Origin: an uncultured Porphyromonas sp.
GTDB taxonomy: Bacteria; Bacteroidota; Bacteroidia; Bacteroidales; Porphyromonadaceae
DNA length: 56,443 bases
NCBI RefSeq assembly: GCF_902489635.1
Contig: NZ_CABUAN010000011.1
Location: 1 to 56,443, forward strand
Direction: 5' to 3'
The translations under genes were made by a program, and so were the position numbers. The notes beneath the pieces are model-generated. The model made no database searches. It was not told where the DNA came from and saw only the letters and a program-made list of their open reading frames with translations. Position 1 is the first letter of the stretch. The number at the start of each line of letters is the position of its first letter. Positions 24,404 to 34,034 of this stretch are shown here, piece by piece.

Positions 24404-26377
24404 CTAGGCGTCAATGTTGGCGTAGGTAGCGTTCTCCTCGATGAACTCGCGTCGTGGCTCGACATCTTCGCTCATGAGCATGGAGAAGACCGAGTCGGCA
24501 CTCGCGAGGTTGTCTATGGTCACCTGGCGTAGGGTACGCGTCTGCGGATTCATCGTCGTGTCCCAGAGCTGTACATCGTTCATCTCACCGAGACCTTTGT
24601 ATCGCTGTATCTTGATGCGGTTCTCCTGTCCTTGACCATATTTAGTGACGAAGTCAGCCTTCTGCTCGTCTGTCCAGCAGTACTCCTCGATGCGGTCTTT
24701 CTTGCAGAGGTAGAGGGGTGGATTGGCAATGTAGACGTAGCCGTTCTCAATGAGCGGACGCATATTGCGGAAGAAGAAGGTGAGGATCAGCGTCGCAATG
24801 TGCGCACCATCGACATCGGCATCGGTCATGATGATGATCTTGTGGTAGCGAAGCCTGGAGAGGTTGAGTGCTTTGGAGTCTTCCTCTGTGCCGACCGTCA
24901 CGCCAAGGGCTGTGTAGATATTCTTGATCTCCGCATTGTCTAGGATGCGGTGCTGCATAGCCTTCTCCACGTTGAGGATCTTACCACGCAAGGGGAGGAT
25001 CGCCTGGTACTTGCTGTCTCGTCCCTGCTTGGCGGTACCACCTGCGGAGTCTCCCTCCACGATGAATAGCTCGCATTCGCTAGGATCTTTACTCGAGCAG
25101 TCTGCTAGCTTGCCTGGTAGTCCACCGCCTGTGAGGGGCGACTTACGCTGTACCAGCTCACGAGCTCGGCGTGCAGCGTGACGTGCTTGGGCTGCTAGGA
25201 TGACCTTGTCTACAATGAGCTTAGCCTCTGTGGGGTGCTCCTCGAGGTAGATCTCTAGAGCCTCACTAACGGCTGCATCGACGATACCAACGATCTCGCT
25301 GTTTCCGAGCTTGGTCTTCGTCTGTCCCTCAAACTGTGGCTCAGCGACCTTGACACTAACGATAGCGGTCAAACCCTCACGGAAGTCATCGCCCGATATT
25401 TCCTCCTTGATCTTATCGAGGAGGTGCGAGTCGGTCGCATACTTCTTGAGCGTGCGGGTCAGTCCACGGCGGAAGCCGGTTAAGTGCGTACCGCCCTCGA
25501 TGGTGTGAATGTCATTGACGTAGGTGTAGACGTTCTCTTGATAAGAGGTGTTGTAGGTCAGTGCCACCTCGACGGGGACGCCCTGCTTCTCTGTCGTATG
25601 ATGGATGACGTCGTGGATGAGCGACTCCTTAGCACCATCCACGTAGCGAACGAACTCACTCAGTCCATTCTCCGAGTAGAAGACCCAAGACTTAGGCTGT
25701 CCCTCCTCATCGTGCACTCTGTGGTCAATGAGCTTAAGGTGCAGACCCGCATTTAGATAGGATAGCTCACGCAAACGGTGTGAGAGCGTCTCACTACTAT
25801 ATATTGTCTCACGAAAGATCGTGTCGTCAGGCTTGAAGGTGATGCGGGTACCTGTGTCATCGGCTTTACCGACCACCTCAACGCCTGTCAGAGGTTTACC
25901 ACGGCTGTACTCCTGACGATAGACCTTACCGTCACGATGTACCTCGGCAATAAGTGACTCGGAGAGCGCATTGACGCAGGAGACACCCACACCGTGGAGA
26001 CCTCCTGATACCTTGTAAGAACCCTTGTCAAACTTACCACCAGCGTGCAGTACCGTCATGACCACCTCGAGGGCACTCTTGCCCTCCTTGGCGTGCATAT
26101 CGACAGGGATACCACGGCCGTTGTCGGTCACTTGGATAGAGTTGTCTGGTAGTATCTCAACTAGTACCTCGGTACAGTAGCCTGCTAGAGCCTCATCGAT
26201 GGAGTTGTCTACCACCTCGTAGACAAGGTGGTGTAGTCCCTTCTCGCTGATGTCTCCGATATACATGGCGGGGCGCTTGCGCACCGCCTCTAGTCCCTCG
26301 AGGACCTGTATGCTACTGGCTGAGTAAGCACCTTTTTCCTGTGGTGCAGTCTTTATGTCTTTCTCTTGTTCGCTCAT
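24404..26377 (-). CDS. gyrB: DNA gyrase subunit B
   Basis: A 657-residue ATPase subunit of gyrase. The GHKL ATP site has EVVDNSIDEALAG (about 54-66), DNGRGIPV (about 86-93) and GLHGVGVS. The TOPRIM domain has EGDSAGG near 438 and DADVDGAH near 517. The C-terminal QRYKGLGEMN is present. Length is normal for the short bacterial form. A -7 box lies at 26460-26467, leaving a 75-nt leader. The glycosyltransferase genes follow directly, which is an unusual context for gyrB. Confidence 0.97.
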   Translation of the reverse strand: MSEQEKDIKTAPQEKGAYSASSIQVLEGLEAVRKRPAMYIGDISEKGLHHLVYEVVDNSIDEALAGYCTEVLVEILPDNSIQVTDNGRGIPVDMHAKEGKSALEVVMTVLHAGGKFDKGSYKVSGGLHGVGVSCVNALSESLIAEVHRDGKVYRQEYSRGKPLTGVEVVGKADDTGTRITFKPDDTIFRETIYSSETLSHRLRELSYLNAGLHLKLIDHRVHDEEGQPKSWVFYSENGLSEFVRYVDGAKESLIHDVIHHTTEKQGVPVEVALTYNTSYQENVYTYVNDIHTIEGGTHLTGFRRGLTRTLKKYATDSHLLDKIKEEISGDDFREGLTAIVSVKVAEPQFEGQTKTKLGNSEIVGIVDAAVSEALEIYLEEHPTEAKLIVDKVILAAQARHAARRARELVQRKSPLTGGGLPGKLADCSSKDPSECELFIVEGDSAGGTAKQGRDSKYQAILPLRGKILNVEKAMQHRILDNAEIKNIYTALGVTVGTEEDSKALNLSRLRYHKIIIMTDADVDGAHIATLILTFFFRNMRPLIENGYVYIANPPLYLCKKDRIEEYCWTDEQKADFVTKYGQGQENRIKIQRYKGLGEMNDVQLWDTTMNPQTRTLRQVTIDNLASADSVFSMLMSEDVEPRREFIEENATYANIDA

Positions 26378-26459
26378 TGTAATAGGCTTATCGTCAGTGG
26401 TAGTGAGAAGGGCTATCTGATGAGCCGGCTTCTCATTCCACTATATGTCTTGAATAGCA

Positions 26460-26467
26460 CAAAGATA
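26460..26467 (-). promoter_or_regulatory. -7 box of the gyrB operon
   Basis: TATCTTTG on the minus strand. The predicted leader contains a GAGAAG..CTTCTC hairpin at about 26405-26435. No -33 TTTG is visible at the usual distance. Confidence 0.5.
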
Positions 26468-26589
26468 CAGAAAATGCGAGTATAAACTCTCATTCTTTGC
26501 GCTAAAACTTTTCACGGCTACTGTTTTTGTCTCACTTTACAGCCTCTGTAAGGCACTCTCAAAGAGGAAAGTTCAAGGAGAACACCTCT

Positions 26590-27474
26590 TCACCCTTTGC
26601 GGCTACGCACGAAGAGCCACTCCTCGGAGGTAGCCTCATCAACGACCTCTAGTTTCACAGCCTCTAAGGCTTGATAGATAGCCGTGCGGTCGGAGAGGAG
26701 GAAGCCACTGAGCCACACCTCGCCGCCTGATCGTACTGCCGCTACGTAGCGGGGCAGGTCCTCTAGGATGATGTTGCGGTGTATGTTGGCAAAGAGCAGA
26801 TCCGCCTTGCTGGGGTAGGCGGAGAGTTGCGCAGCGTCACCATGCTGCACCCTGATGCGCTCCGAGAGGGCGAAGCCGTTGAGCTGGAGGTTGTGTAGCG
26901 TATTGGTCACGCACTCAGACGATACGTCTATCGCTACGAGCGAGTCAGCACCGAGTTGCAGAGCCGCTATGCCGAGGATGCCCGTACCGCACCCCATGTC
27001 GATCACCTGAGCGCCTGTCACATCGTAATCGAGTAGATGCTCTAGGATCATGCGAGTCGTGTGGTGCTCGCCCGAGCCAAACGAATTGTACGCCTCGATG
27101 AGTAGCTGTAGCTCATGCGTCGGTGAACTTGGTGCCAGCTCAGGCGTGGTGACCAGCATGCGCCCCCGTAGAGATATTGGCTCAAAGGTCGTGCTGCGCC
27201 ACGCTGCTAGCCAGTCACCTGAGGAGGCTACTGACTGGCCGTAGTGCCACTCTATATTATATAGTGTCAAGGCGCCGGCATCTGTGGCAAGTTGTGTGGC
27301 GACCTCTTCGCTCTCCTGCCAAGCGTCATCGGATATGTAGGCATTAAGTAGCCCCTTGTCAGGCTCCTCTTGAAAGCTTTCGAAGCCCCAGTCGGCTAGC
27401 GTCTGAGCGAGCAGAGGCATCGCCCATTCCGCCTCGCTGAGTTGCTCCGTGATAAAGGTGTAGTGGTGGTACAT
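26590..27474 (-). CDS. prmA: Ribosomal protein L11 methyltransferase
   Basis: A 294-residue SAM-dependent enzyme that trimethylates ribosomal protein L11. The N-terminal L11-binding domain spans about 1-110. The methyltransferase core has VIDMGCGTGILG at about 157-168, AIDVSSECV near 182-190 and FANIHRNI near 229, the NPPY-like motif of PrmA. It starts 8 nt after the MATE gene stop. Length and order are normal. Confidence 0.92.
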   Translation of the reverse strand: MYHHYTFITEQLSEAEWAMPLLAQTLADWGFESFQEEPDKGLLNAYISDDAWQESEEVATQLATDAGALTLYNIEWHYGQSVASSGDWLAAWRSTTFEPISLRGRMLVTTPELAPSSPTHELQLLIEAYNSFGSGEHHTTRMILEHLLDYDVTGAQVIDMGCGTGILGIAALQLGADSLVAIDVSSECVTNTLHNLQLNGFALSERIRVQHGDAAQLSAYPSKADLLFANIHRNIILEDLPRYVAAVRSGGEVWLSGFLLSDRTAIYQALEAVKLEVVDEATSEEWLFVRSRKG

Positions 27475-27481
27475 AGCGTTG

Positions 27482-28834
27482 TTAAGCGGCTAAGCTCGTT
27501 GGGGTTAGTTTGTCTCTCTTGATGAGTAGTACGATGATGGCGGTGATACCCTTGCCGATCGATGAGAGGGAGATAGCCCACCAGACGGCAGGTAGTCCCC
27601 ATCCTAAGTAGATCAGTAGGAGTGCTAGCGGTATGCGTAGCAGATTGCCCACGATGCTGATTATGGCTGGTGTTTTGCTTCGTCCTACACCATAGAATAG
27701 CCCCTGCGTCGTAATCTCCGCCATGATAAAGAGCTGGGAGAAGCTAGCGATGTAAAGGTATCGTCCGCCCTCAATATAGGTCTCAGGATCTGGCACAATC
27801 AGCGCAAAAAAGGCTTCGCCCAGGAAGAGGAAGAGTAGCGTCCCGAAGAGACCTATCGATAGCGTCATAAGGATCGTTGTCTTGTAGCCACGCCACACCC
27901 GGTCAAACTGACGTGCCGCATAGTTGTGCCCCACGAAGGTCGCTAGGGCAGTGCAAAAGCCTTGGCACGCATTCCACGTCACGCCCTCTAGCTGTCCGCC
28001 CGTCGTCATGACCGCCACGCCGATAGCGCCACCCTGCTCAGAGGCTAAGCGACCCATAAATATGCTGATCAGCGCAAAGAGAGAGTTGAGCAGCACCACC
28101 GGTACACCGATAGCGAAGATGCGTCGGCTCTGCTCTCCTGCAAGCTTGGTCACGATAGAGCTCCCGTCAAGTATCTTGTCGCGGTGCTGCATACGGTAGT
28201 AGAGGATCGTGCAGACGGCCAGCTGAGAGAGGAGTGTGGCGAGGGCTGCTCCGACGACTCCTAGATGGCAGACGAAGATGAGCAGCGGGTCGAGGATCAT
28301 GTTGAAGAGTAGCCCCAGCGAATTGATCTTGAATGGGGTCATGCTCCGTCCATGCGCATTGTAAATGCCACTCATGGCGAGCGTCAGAAAGTAGCCTGGC
28401 AAGCCAATCAACACGATGCGCAGGTAGTTCAGCGCCATCTGGTGCACATCAGCCTCTAGATTGTAGACGCCCACGATGGGAGAGCCAAAGAACAGGTAGA
28501 CGAGTGCCAGGAGAGTCCCGACGATGAGTGCCCAGGTGGTACAGTGGCGAGCGTACTTGATCGCCAGTGGTTTATCGCGCGCTCCGAGGCTCTGTGAGAC
28601 GCACACCTCGGCACTGATCTTGGTGAGCTGAGCGATCGAGGTGGCGATCCATAGGAGCACCCCGATGACGCCGACGGCGGCCACCTCACGACTGCCGAGA
28701 CGTCCGAGCCACGCCATGTCGGTGAAGTTGTACGCCATCTGGACAAACGAGGTGGCAACGATCGGAGCCGCCAGTCGCAGCAACTGCTTACGGATCGGTC
28801 CTTGAGTGAAGTTGATAGTATCTGTTTTGGTCAC
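27482..28834 (-). CDS. MATE-family efflux transporter
   Basis: A 450-residue inner-membrane protein with about 12 transmembrane helices in two similar halves. It opens IRKQLLRLAAPIVATSFVQMAYNFTDMAWLGRLG, the typical MATE N-terminus. Members export cationic drugs or metabolites using Na+ or H+. It is the first gene of a run with prmA, and a -7 box at 28893-28900 lies 59 nt upstream. Substrate unknown. Confidence 0.92.
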   Translation of the reverse strand: MTKTDTINFTQGPIRKQLLRLAAPIVATSFVQMAYNFTDMAWLGRLGSREVAAVGVIGVLLWIATSIAQLTKISAEVCVSQSLGARDKPLAIKYARHCTTWALIVGTLLALVYLFFGSPIVGVYNLEADVHQMALNYLRIVLIGLPGYFLTLAMSGIYNAHGRSMTPFKINSLGLLFNMILDPLLIFVCHLGVVGAALATLLSQLAVCTILYYRMQHRDKILDGSSIVTKLAGEQSRRIFAIGVPVVLLNSLFALISIFMGRLASEQGGAIGVAVMTTGGQLEGVTWNACQGFCTALATFVGHNYAARQFDRVWRGYKTTILMTLSIGLFGTLLFLFLGEAFFALIVPDPETYIEGGRYLYIASFSQLFIMAEITTQGLFYGVGRSKTPAIISIVGNLLRIPLALLLIYLGWGLPAVWWAISLSSIGKGITAIIVLLIKRDKLTPTSLAA

Positions 28835-28892
28835 GTCTGCCTTCTTGTGAGGGGTGTCGTCTAGAGCGACAGCCCCGTTTACAAACTCGCTG

Positions 28893-28900
28893 CAAAGGTA
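28893..28900 (-). promoter_or_regulatory. -7 box of the MATE-prmA operon
   Basis: TACCTTTG on the minus strand; no clear -33 element. Confidence 0.45.
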
Positions 28901-28940
28901 TCAAAAAAGGGGGCAGCACGAGCCCCTCTCCCTCATAAAA

Positions 28941-29036
28941 GCAGGGCTGACGCATTATGATCGCTCTGTCAGGAGCTACACATAAGGACGAGTGAGGCAT
29001 CAATGAGGTCATTATACTATAATGTGTCCGCCCCGC
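28941..29036. mobile_element. MITE-like element M, copy 1
   Basis: A 96-bp element with 18-bp imperfect terminal inverted repeats (15 of 18 match; left GCAGGGCTGACGCATTAT). It carries the inner block CTCTGTCAGGAGCTACACAT, which is shared with copy 2. No coding capacity. Confidence 0.75.
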
Positions 29037-29060
29037 CTTCTAATCTCTAACCTCTACTCT

Positions 29061-29357
29061 CTATTTACATATCTTTACGGGAAAATTCGTCCGATACCCT
29101 CCTTTCTCGAATATCCACGTGGAAAATCTGAAATCTCCACGTGGATATTTTTTATTTTCCACGTGGGCGTCATTCATTTCCTCCGAAGTTTCATTTGATT
29201 CCTCCGAAGAATTTTTTCTTCCCCACGTGGAAAATAAAAATTCTCCACCTGGATATTTCAAAATATCCACGTGGAAATCCGTTTTTCCCGAAATAGCGTT
29301 GTGTCGATATGTAGTCGGGTCTAAATTATTGTAACAAGCCGGCGGTGAATTTGCCCA
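29061..29357. repeat. Complete copy of dispersed element R with 22-bp palindrome array
   Basis: About 300 bp. It matches the left end of the window (1-200) and the right end (56389-56443). Inside are eight palindromes: CCACGTGG at 29115, 29137, 29159, 29223 and 29267, CCACCTGG at 29245, and two TTCCTCCGAA units centred near 29183 and 29204. Centre spacing is 20-23 bp, mostly 22. It lies between the divergent MATE and ruvB genes and is flanked by two M elements. Confidence 0.88.
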
Positions 29358-29454
29358 GCTAGGGATGACGCATCATAATCGCTCTGTCAGGAGCTACACA
29401 TAGCGACCAGCGAGGAATAGATGAGTTCATTATAATATAATGCGTCAGCCCTGC
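29358..29454. mobile_element. MITE-like element M, copy 2
   Basis: Same orientation and layout as copy 1. The right end is GCAGGGCTGACGCATTAT when reverse-complemented, and the left end matches it at 14 of 16 positions from 29361. The inner block is identical over about 24 nt. Confidence 0.75.
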
Positions 29455-29570
29455 TCATAAAAAGTGTCCTCCACGTGGCTACTTGGGAGTAGCTCTGGAA
29501 AGAGCTGCTTCTTTTTTAGACTTTTCTTCTTACGGCAGGGCGGAGGGGGTGGGGCTATGAGCTTTTTCGC

Positions 29571-29578
29571 TAACTTTG
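29571..29578 (+). promoter_or_regulatory. -7 box of ruvB
   Basis: TAACTTTG, 7 nt before the ruvB start codon, so the mRNA would have little or no leader. No clear -33 element. Confidence 0.45.
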
Positions 29579-29585
29579 CTGACGT

Positions 29586-30632
29586 ATGAACGGAGATCCA
29601 TTTGATATACGCGAGGAGCGTACGCCCCCGCAGAGTTTGTCTGACCTGCAGCAGGAGGAGCAGTTGCGCCCCTCCTACTTCGACAGCTTCCGAGGTCAGG
29701 GACATGTTGTGGACAATCTGAAGGTCTTCGTCGAGGCGGCTCGTCGCCGTGACGAAGCACTCGACCACGTCCTCCTCTATGGTCCTCCTGGACTGGGCAA
29801 GACGACTCTATCGCACATCATCTCGCACGAGCTAGGAGTCGGCATGAAGATTACTTCGGGGCCTGTCTTGGAGAAGGCAGGAGACTTAGCGGGATTGCTC
29901 ACTTCGCTAGAGCCTCGTGACGTGCTTTTTATCGATGAGATTCATCGCCTGAGCCATACCGTGGAGGAGTATCTCTACTCGGCCATGGAGGACTTTCGGA
30001 TCGATCTGATGATTGACAAAGGGCCAGGGGCTCGATCCATACAGATTGACCTCAACCCCTTTACACTAGTGGGGGCGACCACGCGCAGCGGTCTGCTGAC
30101 GGCTCCGCTGCGGGACCGCTTTGGCATCAACCTACATCTAGAGTACTACGACGTGGATACGCTTACGGACATCGTGCTGCGCTCGGCACGCATCCTAGAG
30201 GTGCCGTGCGAGGAGGAGGCCGCTCGGGGCATCGCTCTGCGTAGTCGTGGCACGCCTCGTATCGCCAATGCCCTCCTGAAGCGGGTGCGAGACTTTGCGC
30301 AGGTCAAGGGCAACGGGGTGATCGATAGCGATATTACGACGGTGGCGCTCGAAGCACTGCACATAGATAAGCATGGACTGGATCATACGGATCACAAGCT
30401 GCTGAAGACCATCATCGACAAGTTTGACGGGGGACCCGTCGGGCTGACCACCATAGCTACGGCGATGGGCGAGGACCCAGGCACGATCGAGGAGGTGTAT
30501 GAGCCGTTTCTCATTCAGGAGGGCTTCATACAGCGCACCCGTACGGGACGGCAGGCGACACGCTTGGCGTATGCTCACTTGGGGCGTACCTATCGACAGG
30601 ATTTGCCTCCAGAGACGTCCCTTTTTGACTAA
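29586..30632 (+). CDS. ruvB: Holliday junction branch migration ATPase RuvB
   Basis: A 348-residue AAA+ motor that with RuvA drives branch migration of Holliday junctions. Walker A GPPGLGKTT is at 66-74, Walker B FIDEIH at about 115-120, and sensor 1 GATTRSG and the arginine finger region LRDRFG follow. The C-terminal winged helix ends with GRQATRLAYAHLG. Length is normal. xseA starts 24 nt later. Confidence 0.97.
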   Translation: MNGDPFDIREERTPPQSLSDLQQEEQLRPSYFDSFRGQGHVVDNLKVFVEAARRRDEALDHVLLYGPPGLGKTTLSHIISHELGVGMKITSGPVLEKAGDLAGLLTSLEPRDVLFIDEIHRLSHTVEEYLYSAMEDFRIDLMIDKGPGARSIQIDLNPFTLVGATTRSGLLTAPLRDRFGINLHLEYYDVDTLTDIVLRSARILEVPCEEEAARGIALRSRGTPRIANALLKRVRDFAQVKGNGVIDSDITTVALEALHIDKHGLDHTDHKLLKTIIDKFDGGPVGLTTIATAMGEDPGTIEEVYEPFLIQEGFIQRTRTGRQATRLAYAHLGRTYRQDLPPETSLFD

Positions 30633-30656
30633 CTAAAAGCCGTTTCCCCCTGTGCC

Positions 30657-32156
30657 ATGTCCTCACTAGAGATGCCAGCCTCAAACTTCGTAGCCAAGCG
30701 GTACACGCTGACCGAGCTACTGAGCTCGTTGCAGCGCTGCATTGATCGCTATTACAATCGGCTCTACTACGTGACGGGCGAGGTGAGTGGCTACCGAGGA
30801 CGCAGCCAGCGAGGGCATTGCTACTTTAACCTAATAGATAAGACGTCGGACCCGCTGCACCCAGAGTTGGGTGGGGGAGAGCTATCGGCTCAGATCTCGG
30901 CTGTGATCTGGTCTAGTCGCTACAATCAGATCGCTCAGCACTTCCAGCAGGTGACGGGGCAGCCGCTCACAGACGGGATCAAGATATTGGCGCTCGTGGA
31001 GCTTAAGTACGATCCACGCTACGGGCTACAACTAGACATACAGGACATCGATCCGAGCTACACACTGGGCGAGGTGGCACGACAGCGACGTGAGACGCTC
31101 CAGCTCCTAGAGCGTATGGGGCTGATGGAGCGCAACAAGCAGCACCCGATGCCGAGACCTTTGCGACGCATCGCTATCATCTCCTCCCCGACGGCTGCTG
31201 GCTACCAAGACTTCACGAGACATCTGGAGGAGAGTGCGGTGGCTCCTTTTATAGAGAAAGCGCTCTTTCGAGCCACGATGCAGGGCAATAGTGCTCCGCA
31301 GTCTATCGTCGCAGCACTCGAAAGGGTGCGCCAGCACGAGACGCTCTTTGACCTTGTGGTCATCATACGAGGTGGGGGTGCTACGGCTGATTTGGGCACC
31401 TTCGATGACTTTGCCGTGGCGCGTGCTGTGGCGGAGTTTTCGCTCCCTGTGTGGAGCGGCATTGGGCACGATCGGGACGAGAGTGTCGTGGACTTAGTTT
31501 CGCACAGAGCCTTCAAAACCCCTACGGCAGTGGCTACCGCTGTGATCGATGCTTGGTGCGCAGAGTACACGCTCCTCGAGGAAGCGCATCAGCGACTGGA
31601 GCGCGCTTGGCTAGAGGCGAGACAGATAGCACAGACGGGGCTAGAGCGCTTGGCGCAACTACTCCGGCAGACGACGCTAGAGCAGCTACATCGTGAGGAG
31701 CGACAGATGGTCTTACTACGCGAGCAGCTCTCCGTCTCTCCTCGTACGCTACTGCACAATCAGCACACGCTACTGGAGTCACAACGGGAGCGCTTGGCAG
31801 GTGCTGCGCGTTATCTGCCGATGCGCTATCAGCTCCAGTGGGAGACGCTCTTGACGCAGTTCAAGCATCGCTATGCGAGTTACCTGACGGCTCAGCTCAA
31901 CGAGTGGCAAGCTAGACAGCAGAGCCTGCAGGAGCAGCGCAAGATTACGACCACGCAGCGCACGCAGATAGAGCACCTGGCGCAGATCATCCGAGCGATG
32001 GACCCGCAGACGGTCCTGCAGCGTGGCTACGCTATCGTGCACCACAAGGGTGAGCTGGTCAAGAAGCCCTCGCAGCTTCGTGAGGGCGACGACATAGAGC
32101 TTCGCCTAGCTGAGGGTACGCTCTCGGCTACGCTGAGCCAATTGAAAGAACCATAA
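30657..32156 (+). CDS. xseA: Exodeoxyribonuclease VII large subunit
   Basis: A 499-residue nuclease subunit. The N-terminal OB fold (about 15-130) contains VTGEVSGYRGRSQRGHCYFNL. The catalytic domain has SSPTAAGYQDF at about 176-186 and the GGGA motif IIRGGGATADL near 240, then GIGHDRDESVVD near 268. A long coiled coil (about 300-440) follows. It probably shares an mRNA with ruvB. The small subunit gene xseB is not adjacent, where it is often found. Confidence 0.94.
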   Translation: MSSLEMPASNFVAKRYTLTELLSSLQRCIDRYYNRLYYVTGEVSGYRGRSQRGHCYFNLIDKTSDPLHPELGGGELSAQISAVIWSSRYNQIAQHFQQVTGQPLTDGIKILALVELKYDPRYGLQLDIQDIDPSYTLGEVARQRRETLQLLERMGLMERNKQHPMPRPLRRIAIISSPTAAGYQDFTRHLEESAVAPFIEKALFRATMQGNSAPQSIVAALERVRQHETLFDLVVIIRGGGATADLGTFDDFAVARAVAEFSLPVWSGIGHDRDESVVDLVSHRAFKTPTAVATAVIDAWCAEYTLLEEAHQRLERAWLEARQIAQTGLERLAQLLRQTTLEQLHREERQMVLLREQLSVSPRTLLHNQHTLLESQRERLAGAARYLPMRYQLQWETLLTQFKHRYASYLTAQLNEWQARQQSLQEQRKITTTQRTQIEHLAQIIRAMDPQTVLQRGYAIVHHKGELVKKPSQLREGDDIELRLAEGTLSATLSQLKEP

Positions 32157-32174
32157 GAAAAGCATTCATAGATC

Positions 32175-33656
32175 ATGAGAAAGACCTTTAACCATACACT
32201 TTACGGTGCGCTACTCCTGCTCCTCGTGGGGAGCCTGTCGGCTTGCCGTGTCAAGCAGCAGGCGCAGCCGAGTGGCGTGTCGACGCTTGCTGTCGTAGGA
32301 CTCAATGACATCCATGCCAACATTGACCAGTTGCCCCGCATCGCCTTTATGGTCGATAGTATGCGGGCGATCTATCCCAATCTGCTCCTGCTAGCTGCGG
32401 GAGACTTACAGACGGGCAACCCGATCAATGACAACTTCCAGCCGAAGGGGCTACCGATCATCGAGCTGATGAATGAGATGCGCTTTGACGCTTCGGCTCT
32501 GGGCAATCATGAGTTTGACCTCGGGCAGCACGGGCTGGGAGACATTTCGCATCGGGCGAAGTTTCCATTCCTCTCGGCCAACGTCTTTCCCTCGCCCTCC
32601 TATGGTATTGCGCTGAAACCTTACAAGATCTTCACGATGCCTGACGGTACGCGGGTCTCTGTCGTGGGGCTACTTCAGCTGGGCGAGTTGGGCATTCCCG
32701 ATTCGCACCCGAAGAATGTACAGGGCGTAGCTTTTACCCAGCCACTCGAAGAGGTTAAGAACTACCGCTACTTGGCGGGTTGCTCGGATCTGCAGATAGC
32801 TGTGACGCACATTGGCGTGCAGGAGGATACGATACTGGCGCGGGTGGCTCCCTACCTCGATCTTATCGTGGGCGGACACTCGCACACGCTCATTGATCAC
32901 CCGAACGACCTGCACTCGTCCGTTCCCATCGTGCAGTCTGGCTACAAGGCGCACTACATCTCCCTCGCATTGATACGACATAGAGGTGGGCAGGTGCTCT
33001 CGCACCAAGAGATGCTCCTCCCAGCCGACCCGCACGCTGGTGGCGTCAATGAGAAGATGCAGCGCATGGTAGAGGGCTACAATGCTAATCCGCTTTTTGC
33101 GCAAGTGGTGACGACCAATCCGAAGCCTATCCAAGACAAATACACGCTGGGGGCTATCTTTGCCGATGCGCAGCGCTGGTATAGCCATGCGGACTTTGCG
33201 ATGCAAAACCCAGGCGGCGTACGCATCGGTGAATTGCCCCAGGGCAATATTACGCTCAAAGACATCCTTCGTCTAGATCCCTTTGGCAATGAGCTGACCG
33301 TGCTCACGATGACAGGGCGACAGCTCAAGGATTTCTTCCTCCGCGCCTGGACGACCGACCACAATACGCCAGCGCACACATCGGGGCTACGGGTGGACTA
33401 CCAGCTTGACGACACGGGCGTACTGCTCGACTGCACCGTCTATCCCGCTGGTAGCGACACACCGGTCGATCCAGACAAACTCTACACGCTAGCCACGAGC
33501 TCTTACGTGCAGGCGGCCTACACCTACCAAACTTCGGCTCCTGACAAGAACCAAGGCATCACGACTGCCGAGGTGATCGTCCAGTATCTCAAGTCACTTC
33601 CTGAGATGCCCCAGGTGGACTACAAGAGTCGCTACAACATCCGTGTGACCCGCTAA
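32175..33656 (+). CDS. 5'-nucleotidase/UDP-sugar hydrolase lipoprotein
   Basis: A 493-residue exported protein. The lipobox LSAC has lipidated Cys24. The metallophosphatase domain has LNDIHAN (D45, H47), GNHEFDLG near 112-119 and GGHSHTLIDH near 235. The 5'-nucleotidase C-terminal domain (about 300-490) has the substrate-binding ILRLDPFGNEL region. It hydrolyses nucleotides or UDP-sugars in the periplasm or at the surface. It starts 18 nt after xseA and is followed by a terminator. Confidence 0.9.
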   Translation: MRKTFNHTLYGALLLLLVGSLSACRVKQQAQPSGVSTLAVVGLNDIHANIDQLPRIAFMVDSMRAIYPNLLLLAAGDLQTGNPINDNFQPKGLPIIELMNEMRFDASALGNHEFDLGQHGLGDISHRAKFPFLSANVFPSPSYGIALKPYKIFTMPDGTRVSVVGLLQLGELGIPDSHPKNVQGVAFTQPLEEVKNYRYLAGCSDLQIAVTHIGVQEDTILARVAPYLDLIVGGHSHTLIDHPNDLHSSVPIVQSGYKAHYISLALIRHRGGQVLSHQEMLLPADPHAGGVNEKMQRMVEGYNANPLFAQVVTTNPKPIQDKYTLGAIFADAQRWYSHADFAMQNPGGVRIGELPQGNITLKDILRLDPFGNELTVLTMTGRQLKDFFLRAWTTDHNTPAHTSGLRVDYQLDDTGVLLDCTVYPAGSDTPVDPDKLYTLATSSYVQAAYTYQTSAPDKNQGITTAEVIVQYLKSLPEMPQVDYKSRYNIRVTR

Positions 33657-33700
33657 AAGAATACTCATCATCCCCCCACGCCTCTACTGGCAAAACAAGA

Positions 33701-33741
33701 GGAGACTCAACCGCTTCGAGCTGCGATTGAGTCTCCTTTTT
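33701..33741 (+). terminator. Intrinsic terminator between convergent genes
   Basis: A 10-bp perfect stem (33701-33710 with 33727-33736), extended inside, is followed by TTTTTC on the plus strand. On the minus strand TCTTGTTTT follows, so it may work both ways. Confidence 0.88.
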
Positions 33742-33776
33742 CTAAATCTCGTCCCAAGTAGACGAACGTATAAGCT

Positions 33777-34034
33777 CTACTGTGGCAAGTCAAGCGGGGG
33801 CTGTCCGACGGCTTGGCGTAGCGTGTTAACCAGTAGTGCTAAGTCCACACCGCCCATCTGAGCTGCGAGCTTGAGCGGAGTACGAGGTGCTACAGTCTTG
33901 CGCAGTATCGGATTAGTCAGATTTCTATACCGATCCGAGAGCGATACAAGCGTATCGATGAGCTCTGGGTAGCGATCCAGCATCGCCCCGACTTTGGTCT
34001 CAGGGGTGATGAGTAGAGGTGTCGTATCAGTCAT
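33777..34034 (-). CDS. DUF1858 domain protein
   Basis: An 85-residue protein with the DUF1858 layout (TPETKVGAMLDRYPELIDTLVSL, then RKTVAPRTPLKLAAQMGGVDL). Such domains occur with DUF438/hemerythrin proteins and redox enzymes; function is not settled. Its start overlaps the end of the DUF438 gene by 8 nt, so the two are translationally coupled. Confidence 0.82.
   Translation of the reverse strand: MTDTTPLLITPETKVGAMLDRYPELIDTLVSLSDRYRNLTNPILRKTVAPRTPLKLAAQMGGVDLALLVNTLRQAVGQPPLDLPQ

Noticed and set aside
29445..29768. 107-residue minus-strand frame at ruvB
   Set aside because: Overlaps the ruvB start antisense and the M element; no family match.
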